Below are positions 54,806 to 64,000 of a stretch of 64,000 nt of DNA, piece by piece (the stretch's first letter is position 1; each line of letters starts with the position of its first letter). A program made the position numbers and the translations under genes. The DNA comes from Anianabacter salinae (GTDB taxonomy: Bacteria > Pseudomonadota > Alphaproteobacteria > Rhodobacterales > Rhodobacteraceae). The notes under the pieces are model-generated. The model was not told where the DNA came from and searched no databases. It saw only the letters and a program-made list of their open reading frames with translations. The stretch spans positions 310,001-374,000 of the forward strand of contig NZ_JAHQZS010000005.1 of the NCBI RefSeq assembly GCF_019061145.1, in the 5' to 3' direction.

Positions 54806-56059
54806 CTAGCGCAGCGCGCGTCCCTTGAGAATCGCATCGGGGCCGAATCGCGCGCGGATCGCATCCGTCGCACGCTCTGCCTCTGCCCGTTTCAGCGCTT
54901 GAGGGTCCAGAAGATCGCCGGACAGATCGGCGTTGTCCGCGCTGGTCAGGTCCGACAGGCCCACGCCCAGAAGGCGGAACGGCCCCGGCTCTTTTGCTTC
55001 ATCATAGAGCGCGCGGGCGGTGCGATAGAGACGGTCGGCCATCTGCGTCGCCTCGCGCAGGGTCGTGCGGCGGGTGAGGATGCGGTGATCGTGCCGCTTG
55101 AGCTTGAGCGTGACGGTGCGCCCGGCCTGACCCTTTGCCTTGGCCCGGTCCGACACCTTTTCCGCCAGCCGCCAGATGTGCCCGTCCAGAACATCGGCGT
55201 TGGCGGTGTCGTCGTGAAATGTCGTCTCGTTCGAGATCGATTTCATCGGCGCGTCGCGGCGGACGCGGCGGTGATCCTCTCCGCGCGCCAGATGCCACAG
55301 CCGGTCGCCCATCGACCCGAAGCGCGCCTGAAGGTCGCGCTGGTCCCAGCGCAGGAGGTCGGCGAAGGTTCGTATCCCGGCGGCGTCCAGCGACGCCTGC
55401 GTGGCCTGACCGACGCCCCAGATCAGCCGCACGGGCTGATCGCGCAAGAACTCGGCCGTCCCGGCCTTGCCGATCACCGAAAACCCACGCGGCTTGTCTA
55501 GGTCGGACGCGACCTTAGCGAGGAACTTGTTGTGCGACAGCCCGATGGAGCCGGTGATGCCCAATTCGGTCTCCATCCGGCGGACGAGACGCGCCAGCAT
55601 CACGGCGGGCGGCGCGTGATGCAGACGGTGCGTGCCGGACAGATCAAGGAACGCCTCGTCCAGCGACAGGGGTTCGATGGCGGGGGTCAATTCCTCCATC
55701 ATGGCGCGGATCCTGCGCGACACCTCGACATACAGGTCCATCCGGCCCTTCACCACGACCGCCTCGGGGCACAATTCCAGCGCCTTGAACATCGGCATCG
55801 CGGATCGCACGCCCTTGATCCGGGCAATGTAGCAGGCGGTGGACACGACGCCCCGGTGTCCGCCGCCGACGATCACCGGCTTGTCGCGTAACTCGGGGTT
55901 CTCGCGCTTTTCCACGCTGGCGTAGAAGGCGTCGCAGTCCATGTGGGCGATGGACAGGTCGAGCAGTTCCGGGTGCGCGAGCACGCGGGGGCTGCGGCAG
56001 GACGGACAGCGCCTTCCTGCGTCGAACTGGGTCAGGCAATCGCGGCAGAGGGCAGGCAT
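54806..56059 (-). CDS. dinB: DNA polymerase IV (DinB) with N-terminal zinc ribbon
   Basis: A 417-residue Y-family translesion polymerase with acidic residues in SIAHMDCDAFYASVE and SLDEAFLDLSG. It begins with an extra 25-residue cysteine cluster (Cys5, Cys8, Cys18, Cys21: CRDC...CPSC), a zinc-ribbon-like addition absent in E. coli DinB. The ATG at 56059 is preceded by AAAGGCCCGATC. No GTTC-N7-GTTC box is seen upstream, unlike imuB. Confidence 0.93.
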   Translation of the reverse strand: MPALCRDCLTQFDAGRRCPSCRSPRVLAHPELLDLSIAHMDCDAFYASVEKRENPELRDKPVIVGGGHRGVVSTACYIARIKGVRSAMPMFKALELCPEAVVVKGRMDLYVEVSRRIRAMMEELTPAIEPLSLDEAFLDLSGTHRLHHAPPAVMLARLVRRMETELGITGSIGLSHNKFLAKVASDLDKPRGFSVIGKAGTAEFLRDQPVRLIWGVGQATQASLDAAGIRTFADLLRWDQRDLQARFGSMGDRLWHLARGEDHRRVRRDAPMKSISNETTFHDDTANADVLDGHIWRLAEKVSDRAKAKGQAGRTVTLKLKRHDHRILTRRTTLREATQMADRLYRTARALYDEAKEPGPFRLLGVGLSDLTSADNADLSGDLLDPQALKRAEAERATDAIRARFGPDAILKGRALR

Positions 56060-56110
56060 GATCGGGCCTTTCTTGGGTGGCCAATATAGGGGGTTCAGGC
56101 GCCGCGCGGA

Positions 56111-56569
56111 ATGGGTGACGATATGGGCATGTCGGAAGGATTCTACGGGGCGAAGATCGCGGTTCTGAACGCCGGGCGTGTGCTGTGCCTGCAGCGCGAC
56201 GATATCGAGGGCATCCCGTGGCCAGGCTGGTGGGATCTTCCCGGCGGCGGGCGCGAGGGGGCAGAGACGCCGGAACAGACGGCCCTGCGCGAGTTGCGAG
56301 AAGAGTTGTCGGTCGATCTCGATCTGCGCTGGCTGGTGTGGCGAAGGCTGTATCCCTCGGCCCGCATCGAGGGGTTCACCGACTGGTTCCTCGTGGCTGA
56401 GGTCGCTGCGCCGGTTGAAGGGATCGTTCTGGGGGACGAGGGGCAGGACTGGCGCTGGTTCGGGATTGCCGACTTCCTGTCCTCGCCGGTGGTCGTGCCG
56501 CATTTCCGGGACCGGCTGCGGCACTACCTGGCCGAGCGTGCCGCGCGTGATCCGGGCTACTTGCTTTGA
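56111..56569 (+). CDS. NUDIX hydrolase
   Basis: A 152-residue pyrophosphohydrolase with the Nudix box around GGGREGAETPEQTALRELREELSV (G-x5-E-x7-REUxEE pattern). It hydrolyses nucleoside diphosphates linked to other groups and may cleanse the nucleotide pool. Start choice is uncertain among three ATGs (56111, 56123, 56129). It diverges from dinB, an arrangement that would suit DNA-damage protection, but regulation is not shown. It overlaps the next gene by 13 bases tail to tail. Confidence 0.88.
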   Translation: MGDDMGMSEGFYGAKIAVLNAGRVLCLQRDDIEGIPWPGWWDLPGGGREGAETPEQTALRELREELSVDLDLRWLVWRRLYPSARIEGFTDWFLVAEVAAPVEGIVLGDEGQDWRWFGIADFLSSPVVVPHFRDRLRHYLAERAARDPGYLL

Positions 56570-57312
56570 AGCATCTGCGTCAGGCCGCGCATCGCCTGAC
56601 CCTTGACCAGCCACGCGATGGCAAAGGCGAAGACCCCCAGCGATTCCAGCCAGAAGATCGCATTGTTCTGGATCAGGGTCGTGCGCCAAGTCATTGGCAG
56701 GGGCCCTTTGACCACGACCAGTAACGCCACGGCTGAAAACAGCAGCAGGCCGCCGCAGAGCGCAAAGACCCGGTGCTGCACGGTGCGGAAATGGCGACCG
56801 GTGCGGTCGCGCGGAAACAGCCACAGGCACATGACCGAAATCATGCCGAAGAACAGCGCCGCCGATCCGAAATGCGCCAGTTGCGCATGGCTGGTGACGC
56901 CCTGTACCGGGCAGGTGTAGGTCATGCCCTCTGTCTCGAACGATTGCCCCGGAGGGCAGATACCGGTGGCCCATGCGACGGGGAACAACGCCACACCGAT
57001 GGCTCCGAGGCCAGCGGCAGAGGATACCCAGAAATCGGTCACAACGCGGTTCTCGCCCGGTTTCGGCGGATAGCCGAGATACGCGATCAGGAACACGCCA
57101 ATCGCCGACAGGGTGCCGACAAGGATATCGCCCATATGGGTGTGGTAGAACTCGGATATCGACGGCTGCATGCCAAGGCTCGTCGGCGGCGGGGCAATGC
57201 GGGCGTAGCCATACAGAACGATGGGCAGCGCGAGGCCGAGTATCCCAAGCGCCCGCCGGACGGCATAAAGCGAACGGGCTTGGATTTCGAGATCCTGTGG
57301 CGGCTGCGGCAT
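56557..57312 (-). CDS. polytopic membrane protein, function unknown
   Basis: A 251-residue protein with about seven membrane segments, for example ALGILGLALPIVLYGYARI, GTLSAIGVFLIAYLGY, SAAALFFGMISVMCLWLFP and LLLFSAVALLVVV. A Cys pair (GICPPGQ, TYTCPVQ) lies in an extracytoplasmic loop and may form a disulfide. I do not recognise a family. It lies between NUDIX and pyrF. Confidence 0.75.
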   Translation of the reverse strand: MPQPPQDLEIQARSLYAVRRALGILGLALPIVLYGYARIAPPPTSLGMQPSISEFYHTHMGDILVGTLSAIGVFLIAYLGYPPKPGENRVVTDFWVSSAAGLGAIGVALFPVAWATGICPPGQSFETEGMTYTCPVQGVTSHAQLAHFGSAALFFGMISVMCLWLFPRDRTGRHFRTVQHRVFALCGGLLLFSAVALLVVVKGPLPMTWRTTLIQNNAIFWLESLGVFAFAIAWLVKGQAMRGLTQMLQSK

Positions 57313-57362
57313 GGGGCGACCTCTGGCTTTCGCCTTCAGTCTAGCATCCGGAGTGCCACACG

Positions 57363-58073
57363 TTAAGCGTGTCCAGCGGCGATTTCTGCCAGAACCGCAT
57401 CGGCAGCGGCGCGGGGGTCGCCTGTGTTCCAGATCGGGCGCCCGACGACGATATGATCGGCGCCGTCCGCAATGGCCTGCCCCGGTGTCGCGGTCCGCTT
57501 CTGGTCGCCAAGCGCCGCGCCCACCGGGCGCACGCCGGGTGTGACGATCAGCTTGCCCGCCGCTTCGGGCAGCGCGCGGATCGCGGTGATCTCGTGCGGC
57601 GAGGCGATGACGCCATGCGCCCCCGCCTCGAAGGCTGCGGCGGCGCGTTCGGTCACAAGGTCGGGGATGGTGCCGGCCTTCATCAGGCTGGCATCCAGAT
57701 CGCCGCGGTCGAGCGAGGTGAGGATCGTCACGGCCAGGATCTGCGTCCCGCTGCCTGCCGCACCCTCGCGCGCGGCGCGCACGACATGGGGGTCGCCGTG
57801 CACCGTCAGGAAATCGAGATCAAACCGGCAGAGCCCGCGCACCGCCGCTTCGACGGTGGCGCCGATGTCGAACAGCTTCATGTCCAGAAAGATGCGCTTG
57901 CCATGTTCCTGCTTGAGCTCGTTGGCCAAGGCGAGGCCGCCGCCCGTCAGCATGCCCAGCCCGATCTTGTAGAATCCGACACGGTCGCCAAGGCGCTCGG
58001 CCAGTTTCATCCCGGTCAGCGCGTCGGCGACGTCCAGGGCGACGATCAGGCGCTCGTCAGGGGCATCGGTCAT
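57363..58073 (-). CDS. pyrF: orotidine-5'-phosphate decarboxylase
   Basis: A 236-residue TIM-barrel enzyme that makes UMP from OMP in pyrimidine synthesis. ALDVADALTGMKLAE, GFYKIGLGMLTGGG, the catalytic FLDMKLFDIGATV and TPGVRPVGA are diagnostic. The start at 58073 is favoured by homology-like beginning MTDAPDERLIVALDV. No other pyr gene is nearby. Confidence 0.97.
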   Translation of the reverse strand: MTDAPDERLIVALDVADALTGMKLAERLGDRVGFYKIGLGMLTGGGLALANELKQEHGKRIFLDMKLFDIGATVEAAVRGLCRFDLDFLTVHGDPHVVRAAREGAAGSGTQILAVTILTSLDRGDLDASLMKAGTIPDLVTERAAAAFEAGAHGVIASPHEITAIRALPEAAGKLIVTPGVRPVGAALGDQKRTATPGQAIADGADHIVVGRPIWNTGDPRAAADAVLAEIAAGHA

Positions 58074-58142
58074 GGTCTGCGTCTCCGTCCGGGTTTGCGG
58101 TGAGGTGCCGCAAAGCCCGTCAGGACGCAAGCGAAACGCGGA

Positions 58143-58403
58143 TCACGCGGCGGCGCGGCCCGTCACGGACGGCGCACTGCGCATCAGGCGCACCGCGCTT
58201 TCCAGCAAGCGGCGGCGCATCGTGCCGTCCGATGTCGCGGGCACATTCGTGCGGATGCGGAACAGGCGCGCGGGCTGGCCTGCGCAGGGCTTGACCACCA
58301 GTTCCACCACCGCCTCGACGCGGCCAAAGCTGCGGTCGCGGCGGGCGTGACTGACACGGGCATCAAGGATCAGGGCCGCGGGAAACGTGACATGAACAGA
58401 CAT
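58143..58403 (-). CDS. small conserved-looking protein, function unknown
   Basis: An 86-residue protein starting MSVHVTFPAALILDARVSHA. The ribosome site AAGGAGGTCGAGCAG before the ATG at 58403 is almost perfect, which supports the gene. It is basic and Arg-rich in the C-terminal half, with VEAVVELVVKPCAGQPARLFRIRTN in the middle. I do not recognise it. It is divergent from clpB and sits upstream of pyrF on the same strand. Confidence 0.65.
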   Translation of the reverse strand: MSVHVTFPAALILDARVSHARRDRSFGRVEAVVELVVKPCAGQPARLFRIRTNVPATSDGTMRRRLLESAVRLMRSAPSVTGRAAA

Positions 58404-58492
58404 CTGCTCGACCTCCTTGTTGGGGTTCTGCAGATTGAACGCGCCAACCTGTGGATAAGTTTCCGGCGGGCGTCGAAACCGGGTGTTCCCAA

Positions 58493-58521
58493 CTTGCAAC
58501 ACTCCAACGGCGCACCCATTT
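58493..58521 (+). promoter_or_regulatory. sigma-32 (RpoH) heat-shock promoter of clpB
   Basis: CTTGCAA (58493-58499), 14 bases, ACCCATTT (58514-58521): close to the RpoH consensus CTTGAAA-N13/15-CCCCATNT. It lies about 75 bases before the clpB ATG. Confidence 0.7.
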
Positions 58522-58599
58522 CAATCTCCGAGGCTTGCAAAGGGGCGTGCCGCCTGGACGGGCGCCCAAGGGACAAGCGCTTGTTGAAGGAGAAAGATC

Positions 58600-61212
58600 A
58601 TGAACTTGGACAAGTTCACCGAGCGGTCGCGCGGATTTCTGCAGGCCGCCCAGACCATCGCCACCCGCGAAGGCAACCCCAGTATCTCTGCCGAGCATCT
58701 GCTGAAGGCGCTTCTCGACGATGAGGAAGGCTTTGCCGCCGCGCTTATCAAACGGGCGGGCGGCGCCCCTGATCGTGTGCGCCAGTCCGTCGATACCGCC
58801 GTCGCCGCATTGCCGTCGGCAAGCGGCGGAAGCGGCCCCGGCAGCACGGATCGGGCGCTGGCCCGAGTTCTGGAAGAGGCCGAGAAGCTGTCGAAGAAGG
58901 CGGGCGACAGTTTCGTTCCGGTCGAGCGGCTGCTGACGGCGCTGGCCATCGTGCGGTCCAAGGCCAAGGACGCGCTGGATGCGGGTGCGGTGACGGCGCA
59001 ATCGCTGAACGGTGCGATCAACGATCTGCGCAAGGGGCGGACCGCCGACACGGCATCTGCCGAAGAAGGCTATGATGCGTTGAACAAGTATGCGCGCGAC
59101 CTGACCGAGGCGGCGCGCGAGGGCAAGATCGACCCCATCATCGGCCGGGATGAGGAAATCCGCCGCGCGATGCAGGTGCTGTCGCGCCGGACCAAGAACA
59201 ACCCGGTGCTGATCGGCGATCCCGGTGTCGGCAAGACCGCCATCGCCGAAGGGCTGGCCTTGCGCATCGTGAACGGCGACGTGCCCGAGAGCCTGCGCAA
59301 CAAGCGTCTGATGGCGCTCGACATGGGCGCACTGATCGCGGGCGCGAAGTATCGCGGCGAGTTCGAGGAACGGCTGAAATCGGTCCTCAAGGATATCGAG
59401 GGCGCTGCGGGCGAGGTGATCCTGTTCATTGACGAGATGCACACGCTTGTCGGCGCGGGCAAAGCAGACGGCGCGATGGATGCCGCCAACCTTATCAAGC
59501 CTGCGCTGGCGCGGGGCGAATTGCACTGCGTCGGCGCCACAACGCTGGATGAATACCGCAAGTACGTCGAAAAGGACGCCGCCCTTGCCCGCCGGTTCCA
59601 GCCGCTTCTGGTGCAGGAGCCTACGGTCGAGGACACGATCTCGATCCTGCGCGGCATCAAGGAGAAGTACGAGTTGCACCACGGCGTACGGATCTCGGAC
59701 GCGGCGCTGGTTGCCGCCGCGCAGTTGTCGAACCGCTACATCACCGACCGGTTCTTGCCGGACAAGGCCATCGACCTGATGGACGAGGCCGCCAGCCGTC
59801 TGCGGATGGAGGTGGATTCCAAGCCCGAGGAGCTGGACGCGCTGGATCGCCAGATCCTGCAGCTTCAGATCGAGGGCGAGGCGCTCAAGAAGGAAGACGA
59901 CCGCGCCTCCAAGGACCGGCTGGAAAAGCTTGAAAAAGAGCTTGCCGATCTCAAGGACCGCTCGTCCGAGTTGAACGCCAAGTGGCAGGCCGAGCGCGAC
60001 AAGCTGGAAGGCGCGCGCGATGTGAAGGAACAGCTTGACCGCGCGCGGACCGAGTTGGAACAGGCCACGCGTGAGGGCAACTTTGCCCGTGCGGGCGAAC
60101 TGCGTTTCGGGGTCATTCCGGGGCTGGAAAAGCAGCTTGAGACAGCGGAAGGCCAAGACGACCTTATGGTCGAAGAGGCCGTGCGCCCGGAACAGATCGC
60201 GCAGGTGGTCGAACGCTGGACCGGCATTCCCACGTCGAAGATGCTGGAGGGCGAGCGGGACAAGCTGCTGAAGATGGAAGAAGAGCTTGGCAAGCGCGTC
60301 ATCGGTCAGGAAACCGCGCTCAAGGCCGTCGCGAATGCCGTGCGCCGGGCGCGTGCGGGCCTGAACGACGAGAACCGCCCGCTTGGGTCGTTCCTGTTCC
60401 TCGGCCCCACCGGCGTCGGCAAGACCGAATTGACCAAGGCCGTGGCCGAATACCTGTTCGACGACGATCAGGCGATGGTGCGGATCGACATGTCCGAGTT
60501 CATGGAAAAGCATTCCGTGTCGCGGCTGATCGGGGCCCCGCCCGGCTATGTCGGCTATGACGAAGGCGGCGTGTTGACCGAAGCAGTGCGGCGCAGACCC
60601 TACCAGGTGATCCTGTTCGACGAGGTCGAAAAGGCCCACCCCGAGGTGTTCAACGTGCTGTTGCAGGTGCTCGATGACGGGGTTCTGACCGATGGTCAGG
60701 GGCACCGCGTCGACTTCAAGCAGACTCTGATCGTCCTGACATCGAACCTGGGGTCGCAGGCGCTGTCGACGCTGCCGGAAGGGTCGGATGCGGCCAAGGC
60801 CAAGCACGACGTGATGGACGCCGTGCGCGCGCATTTCCGGCCCGAGTTCCTGAACCGGCTGGACGACATGATCGTCTTCGACCGGCTGTCGCGGACGGAC
60901 ATGGACGGGATCGTGCGCATCCAGATGGCGCGGCTTGAAAAGCGGCTGGCGCAGCGCAAGATCGCGCTGGAACTGGACGACGCCGCGCGGACCTGGCTTG
61001 CCGACGAAGGCTATGACCCCGTCTACGGCGCGCGGCCGCTCAAGCGGGTGATCCAGCGCAGTCTGCAGGACCCGCTGGCCGAGATGCTGCTCGCGGGGGA
61101 TGTCGGCGACGGCGCGACCGTGACGGTCAGCGCCGGGGCGGATGGCCTTTTGATCGGCGACCGCGTGGCGGCGTCGAACAGGCCCAAACCGCAGGACGCT
61201 GTGGTGCATTGA
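58600..61212 (+). CDS. clpB: ATP-dependent disaggregase ClpB
   Basis: An 870-residue AAA+ chaperone that rescues aggregated proteins with DnaK. The N-terminal domain begins [21 protein letters not shown]; the first ATPase has GDPGVGKT near residue 208 and the second GPTGVGKT near 603; the coiled-coil middle domain (about 405-530) contains [35 protein letters not shown] precedes the ATG. A heat-shock promoter lies upstream, and a perfect terminator follows. Confidence 0.98.
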   Translation: MNLDKFTERSRGFLQAAQTIATREGNPSISAEHLLKALLDDEEGFAAALIKRAGGAPDRVRQSVDTAVAALPSASGGSGPGSTDRALARVLEEAEKLSKKAGDSFVPVERLLTALAIVRSKAKDALDAGAVTAQSLNGAINDLRKGRTADTASAEEGYDALNKYARDLTEAAREGKIDPIIGRDEEIRRAMQVLSRRTKNNPVLIGDPGVGKTAIAEGLALRIVNGDVPESLRNKRLMALDMGALIAGAKYRGEFEERLKSVLKDIEGAAGEVILFIDEMHTLVGAGKADGAMDAANLIKPALARGELHCVGATTLDEYRKYVEKDAALARRFQPLLVQEPTVEDTISILRGIKEKYELHHGVRISDAALVAAAQLSNRYITDRFLPDKAIDLMDEAASRLRMEVDSKPEELDALDRQILQLQIEGEALKKEDDRASKDRLEKLEKELADLKDRSSELNAKWQAERDKLEGARDVKEQLDRARTELEQATREGNFARAGELRFGVIPGLEKQLETAEGQDDLMVEEAVRPEQIAQVVERWTGIPTSKMLEGERDKLLKMEEELGKRVIGQETALKAVANAVRRARAGLNDENRPLGSFLFLGPTGVGKTELTKAVAEYLFDDDQAMVRIDMSEFMEKHSVSRLIGAPPGYVGYDEGGVLTEAVRRRPYQVILFDEVEKAHPEVFNVLLQVLDDGVLTDGQGHRVDFKQTLIVLTSNLGSQALSTLPEGSDAAKAKHDVMDAVRAHFRPEFLNRLDDMIVFDRLSRTDMDGIVRIQMARLEKRLAQRKIALELDDAARTWLADEGYDPVYGARPLKRVIQRSLQDPLAEMLLAGDVGDGATVTVSAGADGLLIGDRVAASNRPKPQDAVVH

Positions 61213-61219
61213 ACAGGCG

Positions 61220-61249
61220 AAAGGCCCCGGAGGATTGCCGGGGCCTTTT
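61220..61249 (+). terminator. intrinsic terminator of clpB
   Basis: AAAGGCCCCGG (61220-61230), a seven-base loop and CCGGGGCCTTT (61238-61248) followed by T. It ends just at the stop codon of the convergent SDR gene and can serve both. Confidence 0.88.
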
Positions 61250-62007
61250 CACGTCTGCCGAAGCGCAGGCAGGCCGATGCCCGTGGATTCGAACCCGCCA
61301 TCCACCGACAGCGTCTGTCCGGTGACGTAGCTGGCCTTGTCCGAGCACAGGAACACGATGGCGTTGCCGATTTCCTCTTCGCTGCCGTAGCGGTTCAGCG
61401 GGATCGCGTCGTGATAGGCCGCGATGATCGCGGGCGAATGCACCGCCATCGCCAGTTTCGTGCGGACGGGGCCGGGGCAGACGGTGTTCGCGCGGATGCC
61501 GTATTCGCCAAGCTCGGCGGCAAGCTGCTGGGTCAGGTGGATCACCCCGGCCTTCGAGGTGCCGTAGGCGATGCGCAGCGTCGAGGCGCGCAGGCCCGAG
61601 ATCGAGGCGATGTTGACGATGGCGCCCCGCGTTTCCTTGAGCGCCGGAATGGCGGCCTGCGAGCACAGGAAGACGCCGTCGAGATTGGTTTCCATGACCC
61701 GCCGCCAGCGGCTGAAGTCGGTATCTTCCAGCGGCCCAAAGTCCGCGACACCGGCGTTGTTCACCAGCGCATCGATCCGGCCGAAACGCGACAGCGCCTC
61801 GCGTACCATTCCGTGCACCGATTGCGGATCGGATACGTCGCAGTCGATGCCGTGAACTCCGTCGAGGCCATTTACCGCGTCAGCCAGCGCTGCGCTGTCC
61901 CGGTCGACCATCGCGACCCGCCAGCCTTCGGCCAGAAACAGGCGCGTGGTCGCCAGTCCGATGCCCCGCGCTGCGCCCGTGACCAGTGCCGTTCTTGTGT
62001 CGCCCAT
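61249..62007 (-). CDS. short-chain dehydrogenase/reductase (classical SDR)
   Basis: A 252-residue NAD(P)-dependent oxidoreductase with the cofactor motif TGAARGIG, the NNAG motif in VNNAGVADFG, catalytic Ser in IASISGL and the YxxxK motif in AYGTSKAG. Ends with the DGGFESTGIG strand of the family. The reaction is oxidation or reduction of a carbonyl/alcohol of unknown nature. It is convergent with clpB and lies alone. Confidence 0.92.
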   Translation of the reverse strand: MGDTRTALVTGAARGIGLATTRLFLAEGWRVAMVDRDSAALADAVNGLDGVHGIDCDVSDPQSVHGMVREALSRFGRIDALVNNAGVADFGPLEDTDFSRWRRVMETNLDGVFLCSQAAIPALKETRGAIVNIASISGLRASTLRIAYGTSKAGVIHLTQQLAAELGEYGIRANTVCPGPVRTKLAMAVHSPAIIAAYHDAIPLNRYGSEEEIGNAIVFLCSDKASYVTGQTLSVDGGFESTGIGLPALRQT

Positions 62008-62066
62008 GCGGTCTCTCCCCCTGCTCGGGCGAGGGTGCGCAAAAGCCGGACGCCGGATCAAGATGC

Positions 62067-62093
62067 AAAAAGGGCGGGCCCGAAGGCCCGCCC
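62067..62093 (-). terminator. intrinsic terminator of the fasciclin gene
   Basis: GGGCGGGCC (62072-62080), a CGAA loop and GGCCCGCCC (62085-62093), with AAAAA at 62067-62071 reading as a T tract on the minus strand. It lies 30 bases after the fasciclin stop. Confidence 0.88.
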
Positions 62094-62122
62094 CAGCGCA
62101 TCCCCCGAAAGGGAGAGGCGGA

Positions 62123-62620
62123 TTACATGTCGCCCGGCATCAGGACCGTGTCGATGACGTGGATCACGCCATTCGACGCCTCGATGTCGGCGGTGGTGAC
62201 GGTCGCGCCATCGACGGTGACGGCATCGCCCACGCCCACGGTGATCTCGGCGCCGTTCACGGTGCCTGCCATCATGCCGTCCGACAGATCGGTCGACATC
62301 ACCTTGCCCGGCACGACGTGGTAGGTGAGGATCGCTGTCAGCGCCTCGGTGTCGGCCAGCAGACCCTCGACGGTGCCCTCGGGCAGCGCGGCGAACGCCT
62401 CATCGGTCGGTGCGAAGACGGTGAACGGGCCTTCGCCGGTCAGCGTCTCGACCAGACCGGCCGCTTCGGCAGCGGCGAGCAGCGTGGTGAAGTTGCCCGC
62501 GTCCTGCGCGGTTTCCACGATGTTCATGGTCGCCATCTCGCCCGACGAGTGGCTTGCCGCGAAGGCCGAGGTGGACATGGCTGCGATAGCGGCGGTAGCA
62601 ATGAAAGTACGACGAAACAT
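62123..62620 (-). CDS. secreted fasciclin-domain protein
   Basis: A 165-residue protein with a signal peptide ([18 protein letters not shown]) and one FAS1 domain: [27 protein letters not shown], the [19 protein letters not shown] motif and YHVVPGKVM. The ATG at 62620 is preceded by CAGGAGTCTATCCA. FAS1 proteins mediate adhesion or are abundant periplasmic proteins of unclear role. It is a stand-alone gene ended by its own terminator. Confidence 0.95.
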   Translation of the reverse strand: MFRRTFIATAAIAAMSTSAFAASHSSGEMATMNIVETAQDAGNFTTLLAAAEAAGLVETLTGEGPFTVFAPTDEAFAALPEGTVEGLLADTEALTAILTYHVVPGKVMSTDLSDGMMAGTVNGAEITVGVGDAVTVDGATVTTADIEASNGVIHVIDTVLMPGDM

Positions 62621-62944
62621 TGGATAGACTCCTGTTTCAGTTAGTTCGGGGCGGCACCCCCGCGGCGCACGCCCGACGCCGTGTCGGCATCGCACAGGGC
62701 TACGGGCACCGAACGCCGCTGGTTCACCTTCACATCCGCTTGCCCACGGCTTGACCCGCTGCGCTGTCCCGCTAAGCGCGGCTCGTGCGGCCTTGCCACT
62801 CAAATCGCCGTGAAATCCTTTGATCCGGCGTGAGCGATCCGGCGCATGTTTCAGCCTCAGAACACGAACGTGAGACGGCTTTGATTGGCGCGCGGCGCTC
62901 GCGCTGGCTACGTTGCGTCAACGCTGAAGCGAGGGAGATATGCG
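62621..62944. other. 324-base divergent spacer without a gene
   Basis: The spacer separates the divergent fasciclin and msrP genes. I see no convincing open frame, RNA gene, repeat or strong consensus promoter; the msrP ribosome site (GCGAGGGAGATATGCG) lies at its end. It must hold both promoters. Confidence 0.6.
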
Positions 62945-63862
62945 ATGGCTGGACGATGGACGAACGATCTGGACTGGAAGGATGTCACGCCGCGTGCCGC
63001 GCTCCTGAACCGGCGCCAGATCCTTGCCGGTGGCGCCGCGCTTGCCGCGTCGGGTTTCGCGGGGCAGGCCGTGGCGCAAACCTCTCCCTATTCCACCGAT
63101 GCAGAGCCGACGTCGTTCGAGGACATCACCAGCTACTGCAACTACTACGAATTCGGCACCGGCAAGAGCGATCCGTCCGACAATGCCGGTCAGCTGACCA
63201 CCTCTCCCTGGACGGTCAAGGTGGACGGCCTTGTCGACAACCCCGGTGACTATGCGCTGGCCGATCTTCTGGATGGCCTGACCGTCGAGGACCGCATCTA
63301 CCGCTTCCGCTGTGTCGAGGCGTGGTCGGCGGTGATCCCGTGGAACGGGATCGAGCTGGCCGATATCCTTGAACGGGTCGGTGTGCAGGACGGCGCGAAA
63401 TATGTCGCCTTCGAGACGCTGCTGCGCCCCGAGGAAATGCCCGGCACCCGCTTTCCGGTGCTCGACTGGCCCTACCGTGAAGGGCTGCGCCTCGACGAGG
63501 CGATGCATCCGCTCACGATCATGGCGACAGGTCTTTACGGGATGCCGATGCCGAACCAGAACGGCGCCCCGATCCGGCTGGTCGTGCCGTGGAAATACGG
63601 CTTCAAGTCGATCAAGTCGATCGTCCGCATCACCCTGACCGAGGACGAACCGCCGACAAGCTGGAACATGGCGAACGCGCGGGAATACGGCTTCTACTCC
63701 AACGTCAATCCAGAGGTGGACCATCCCCGCTGGAGCCAGGCGAGCGAGCGGCAGATCGGCGGCGGGCTGTTCTCGCAGCGCAAGCCGACCTTGATGTTCA
63801 ACGGCTATGAAGACCAGGTCGCGTCTCTCTACGACGGCATGGACCTGACGGCGAATTTCTGA
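62945..63862 (+). CDS. msrP: methionine sulfoxide reductase catalytic subunit MsrP (YedY)
   Basis: A 305-residue periplasmic molybdoenzyme that reduces methionine sulfoxide in proteins. It has a Tat twin-arginine signal ([15 protein letters not shown]), the molybdenum-binding Cys123 in [15 protein letters not shown], and the C-terminal [16 protein letters not shown] of the family. Its stop overlaps the msrQ start. It is one of two sulfite-oxidase-fold enzymes in this window. Confidence 0.97.
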   Translation: MAGRWTNDLDWKDVTPRAALLNRRQILAGGAALAASGFAGQAVAQTSPYSTDAEPTSFEDITSYCNYYEFGTGKSDPSDNAGQLTTSPWTVKVDGLVDNPGDYALADLLDGLTVEDRIYRFRCVEAWSAVIPWNGIELADILERVGVQDGAKYVAFETLLRPEEMPGTRFPVLDWPYREGLRLDEAMHPLTIMATGLYGMPMPNQNGAPIRLVVPWKYGFKSIKSIVRITLTEDEPPTSWNMANAREYGFYSNVNPEVDHPRWSQASERQIGGGLFSQRKPTLMFNGYEDQVASLYDGMDLTANF

Positions 63863-64000
63863 TGCAGCTTGTCCAACCGATCAACACGGCGGTGCGGCGG
63901 GTGCCGACATGGCTGGTCTATGCGCTGATGCCGATCCCGGCGGCCTGGTGGTTCTGGCTGGGCCTGTCCGGCGGCCTGGGCGCCGAGCCGATCAAGGCCC
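63862..64000 (+). CDS. msrQ: haem-binding membrane subunit MsrQ (YedZ), truncated by the window edge
   Basis: The first 46 residues begin [20 protein letters not shown], followed by a membrane segment ALMPIPAAWWFWLGLSGGLG. The ATG overlaps the msrP stop by one base, the usual msrPQ arrangement; MsrQ feeds electrons from quinols to MsrP. The rest lies beyond the window. Confidence 0.92.
   Translation, partial: MQLVQPINTAVRRVPTWLVYALMPIPAAWWFWLGLSGGLGAEPIKA

Noticed and set aside
58363..61209. A 948-codon open frame antisense to clpB
   Set aside because: It is a shadow of clpB with His/Arg/Leu-rich translation and no recognisable motif.
61280..61296. GATTCGAACCC resembling a tRNA T arm
   Set aside because: It lies inside the SDR gene (encoding the end of its last strand), and no acceptor or anticodon arm can be drawn around it.

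Overview
The window reads as an ordinary, gene-dense stretch of chromosome from a high-GC alphaproteobacterium, most likely a member of the Rhodobacteraceae/Roseobacter group. This is inferred from the gene set: leuD/leuB/asd close together, a DUF2794 gene, membrane-ferritin MbfA, ImuB, an HdeA-like protein, a livGHMF operon next to CoA ligases, and a GTTC-N7-GTTC SOS box of the alphaproteobacterial type. No phage, insertion sequence, CRISPR array or rRNA operon is visible. Both window edges cut genes: an alpha/beta hydrolase on the left and msrQ on the right.

Layout. 0-10.4 kb: leucine and aspartate-family amino-acid synthesis (leuD, leuB, asd) mixed with a secreted endonuclease-like protein, a divergent SDR/LysR pair and two transporters. 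10.4-13.5 kb: a ModE-like regulator followed by modABC, with an inverted repeat just upstream of modA. 13.5-15.6 kb: tRNA-Pro and a beta-carbonic anhydrase/SbtA/SbtB inorganic-carbon module. 15.8-20.7 kb: M17 aminopeptidase, NlpC/P60 protein, DUF2794 protein and a stand-alone SOS-controlled imuB. 20.8-25.6 kb: cytochrome c', glutathione-dependent formaldehyde dehydrogenase, GNAT, NYN/OST-HTH protein, MbfA with an Irr-type iron box, and TetR. 25.6-32.3 kb: a gamma-family PLP enzyme, a LysR/SnoaL pair and a four-gene ynjF-B-C-D-like operon. 32.4-39.6 kb: AEC transporter, S-formylglutathione hydrolase, YaiI-like protein, higBA toxin-antitoxin, a saccharopine dehydrogenase pair, a histidine phosphatase and a carbamoylase-type amidase.

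39.8-51.8 kb holds the most coherent larger system: an AMP-binding acyl-CoA synthetase, livG, livH, an unrecognised 60-residue membrane protein, livM, a periplasmic binding protein, livF, a TetR regulator and, after an interruption of three genes, a phenylacetate-CoA-ligase-like protein. It looks like an importer coupled to CoA activation of a carboxylic acid whose identity cannot be read from sequence. The interruption carries an HdeA-like protein with a ten-unit coding minisatellite and a cytochrome b/molybdoenzyme pair. 51.8-64 kb: a cysteine-free caspase-like protein with two peptidoglycan-binding domains, rpmJ, tRNA-Val, N-formylglutamate amidohydrolase-like protein, DinB with an added zinc ribbon, NUDIX, pyrF, heat-shock clpB, an SDR, a fasciclin protein and msrPQ.

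Regulation visible in the DNA: candidate ModE, LexA and Irr (iron) sites, a higBA promoter flanked by operator arms that suggests a leaderless transcript, a sigma-32 promoter for clpB, and several intrinsic terminators. I see no wholly new defence or mobile system. The strongest candidates for under-described biology are the ynj-type operon, the small protein inside the liv operon, the pseudo-caspase, the HdeA-like repeat protein and the SbtAB/carbonic anhydrase module.
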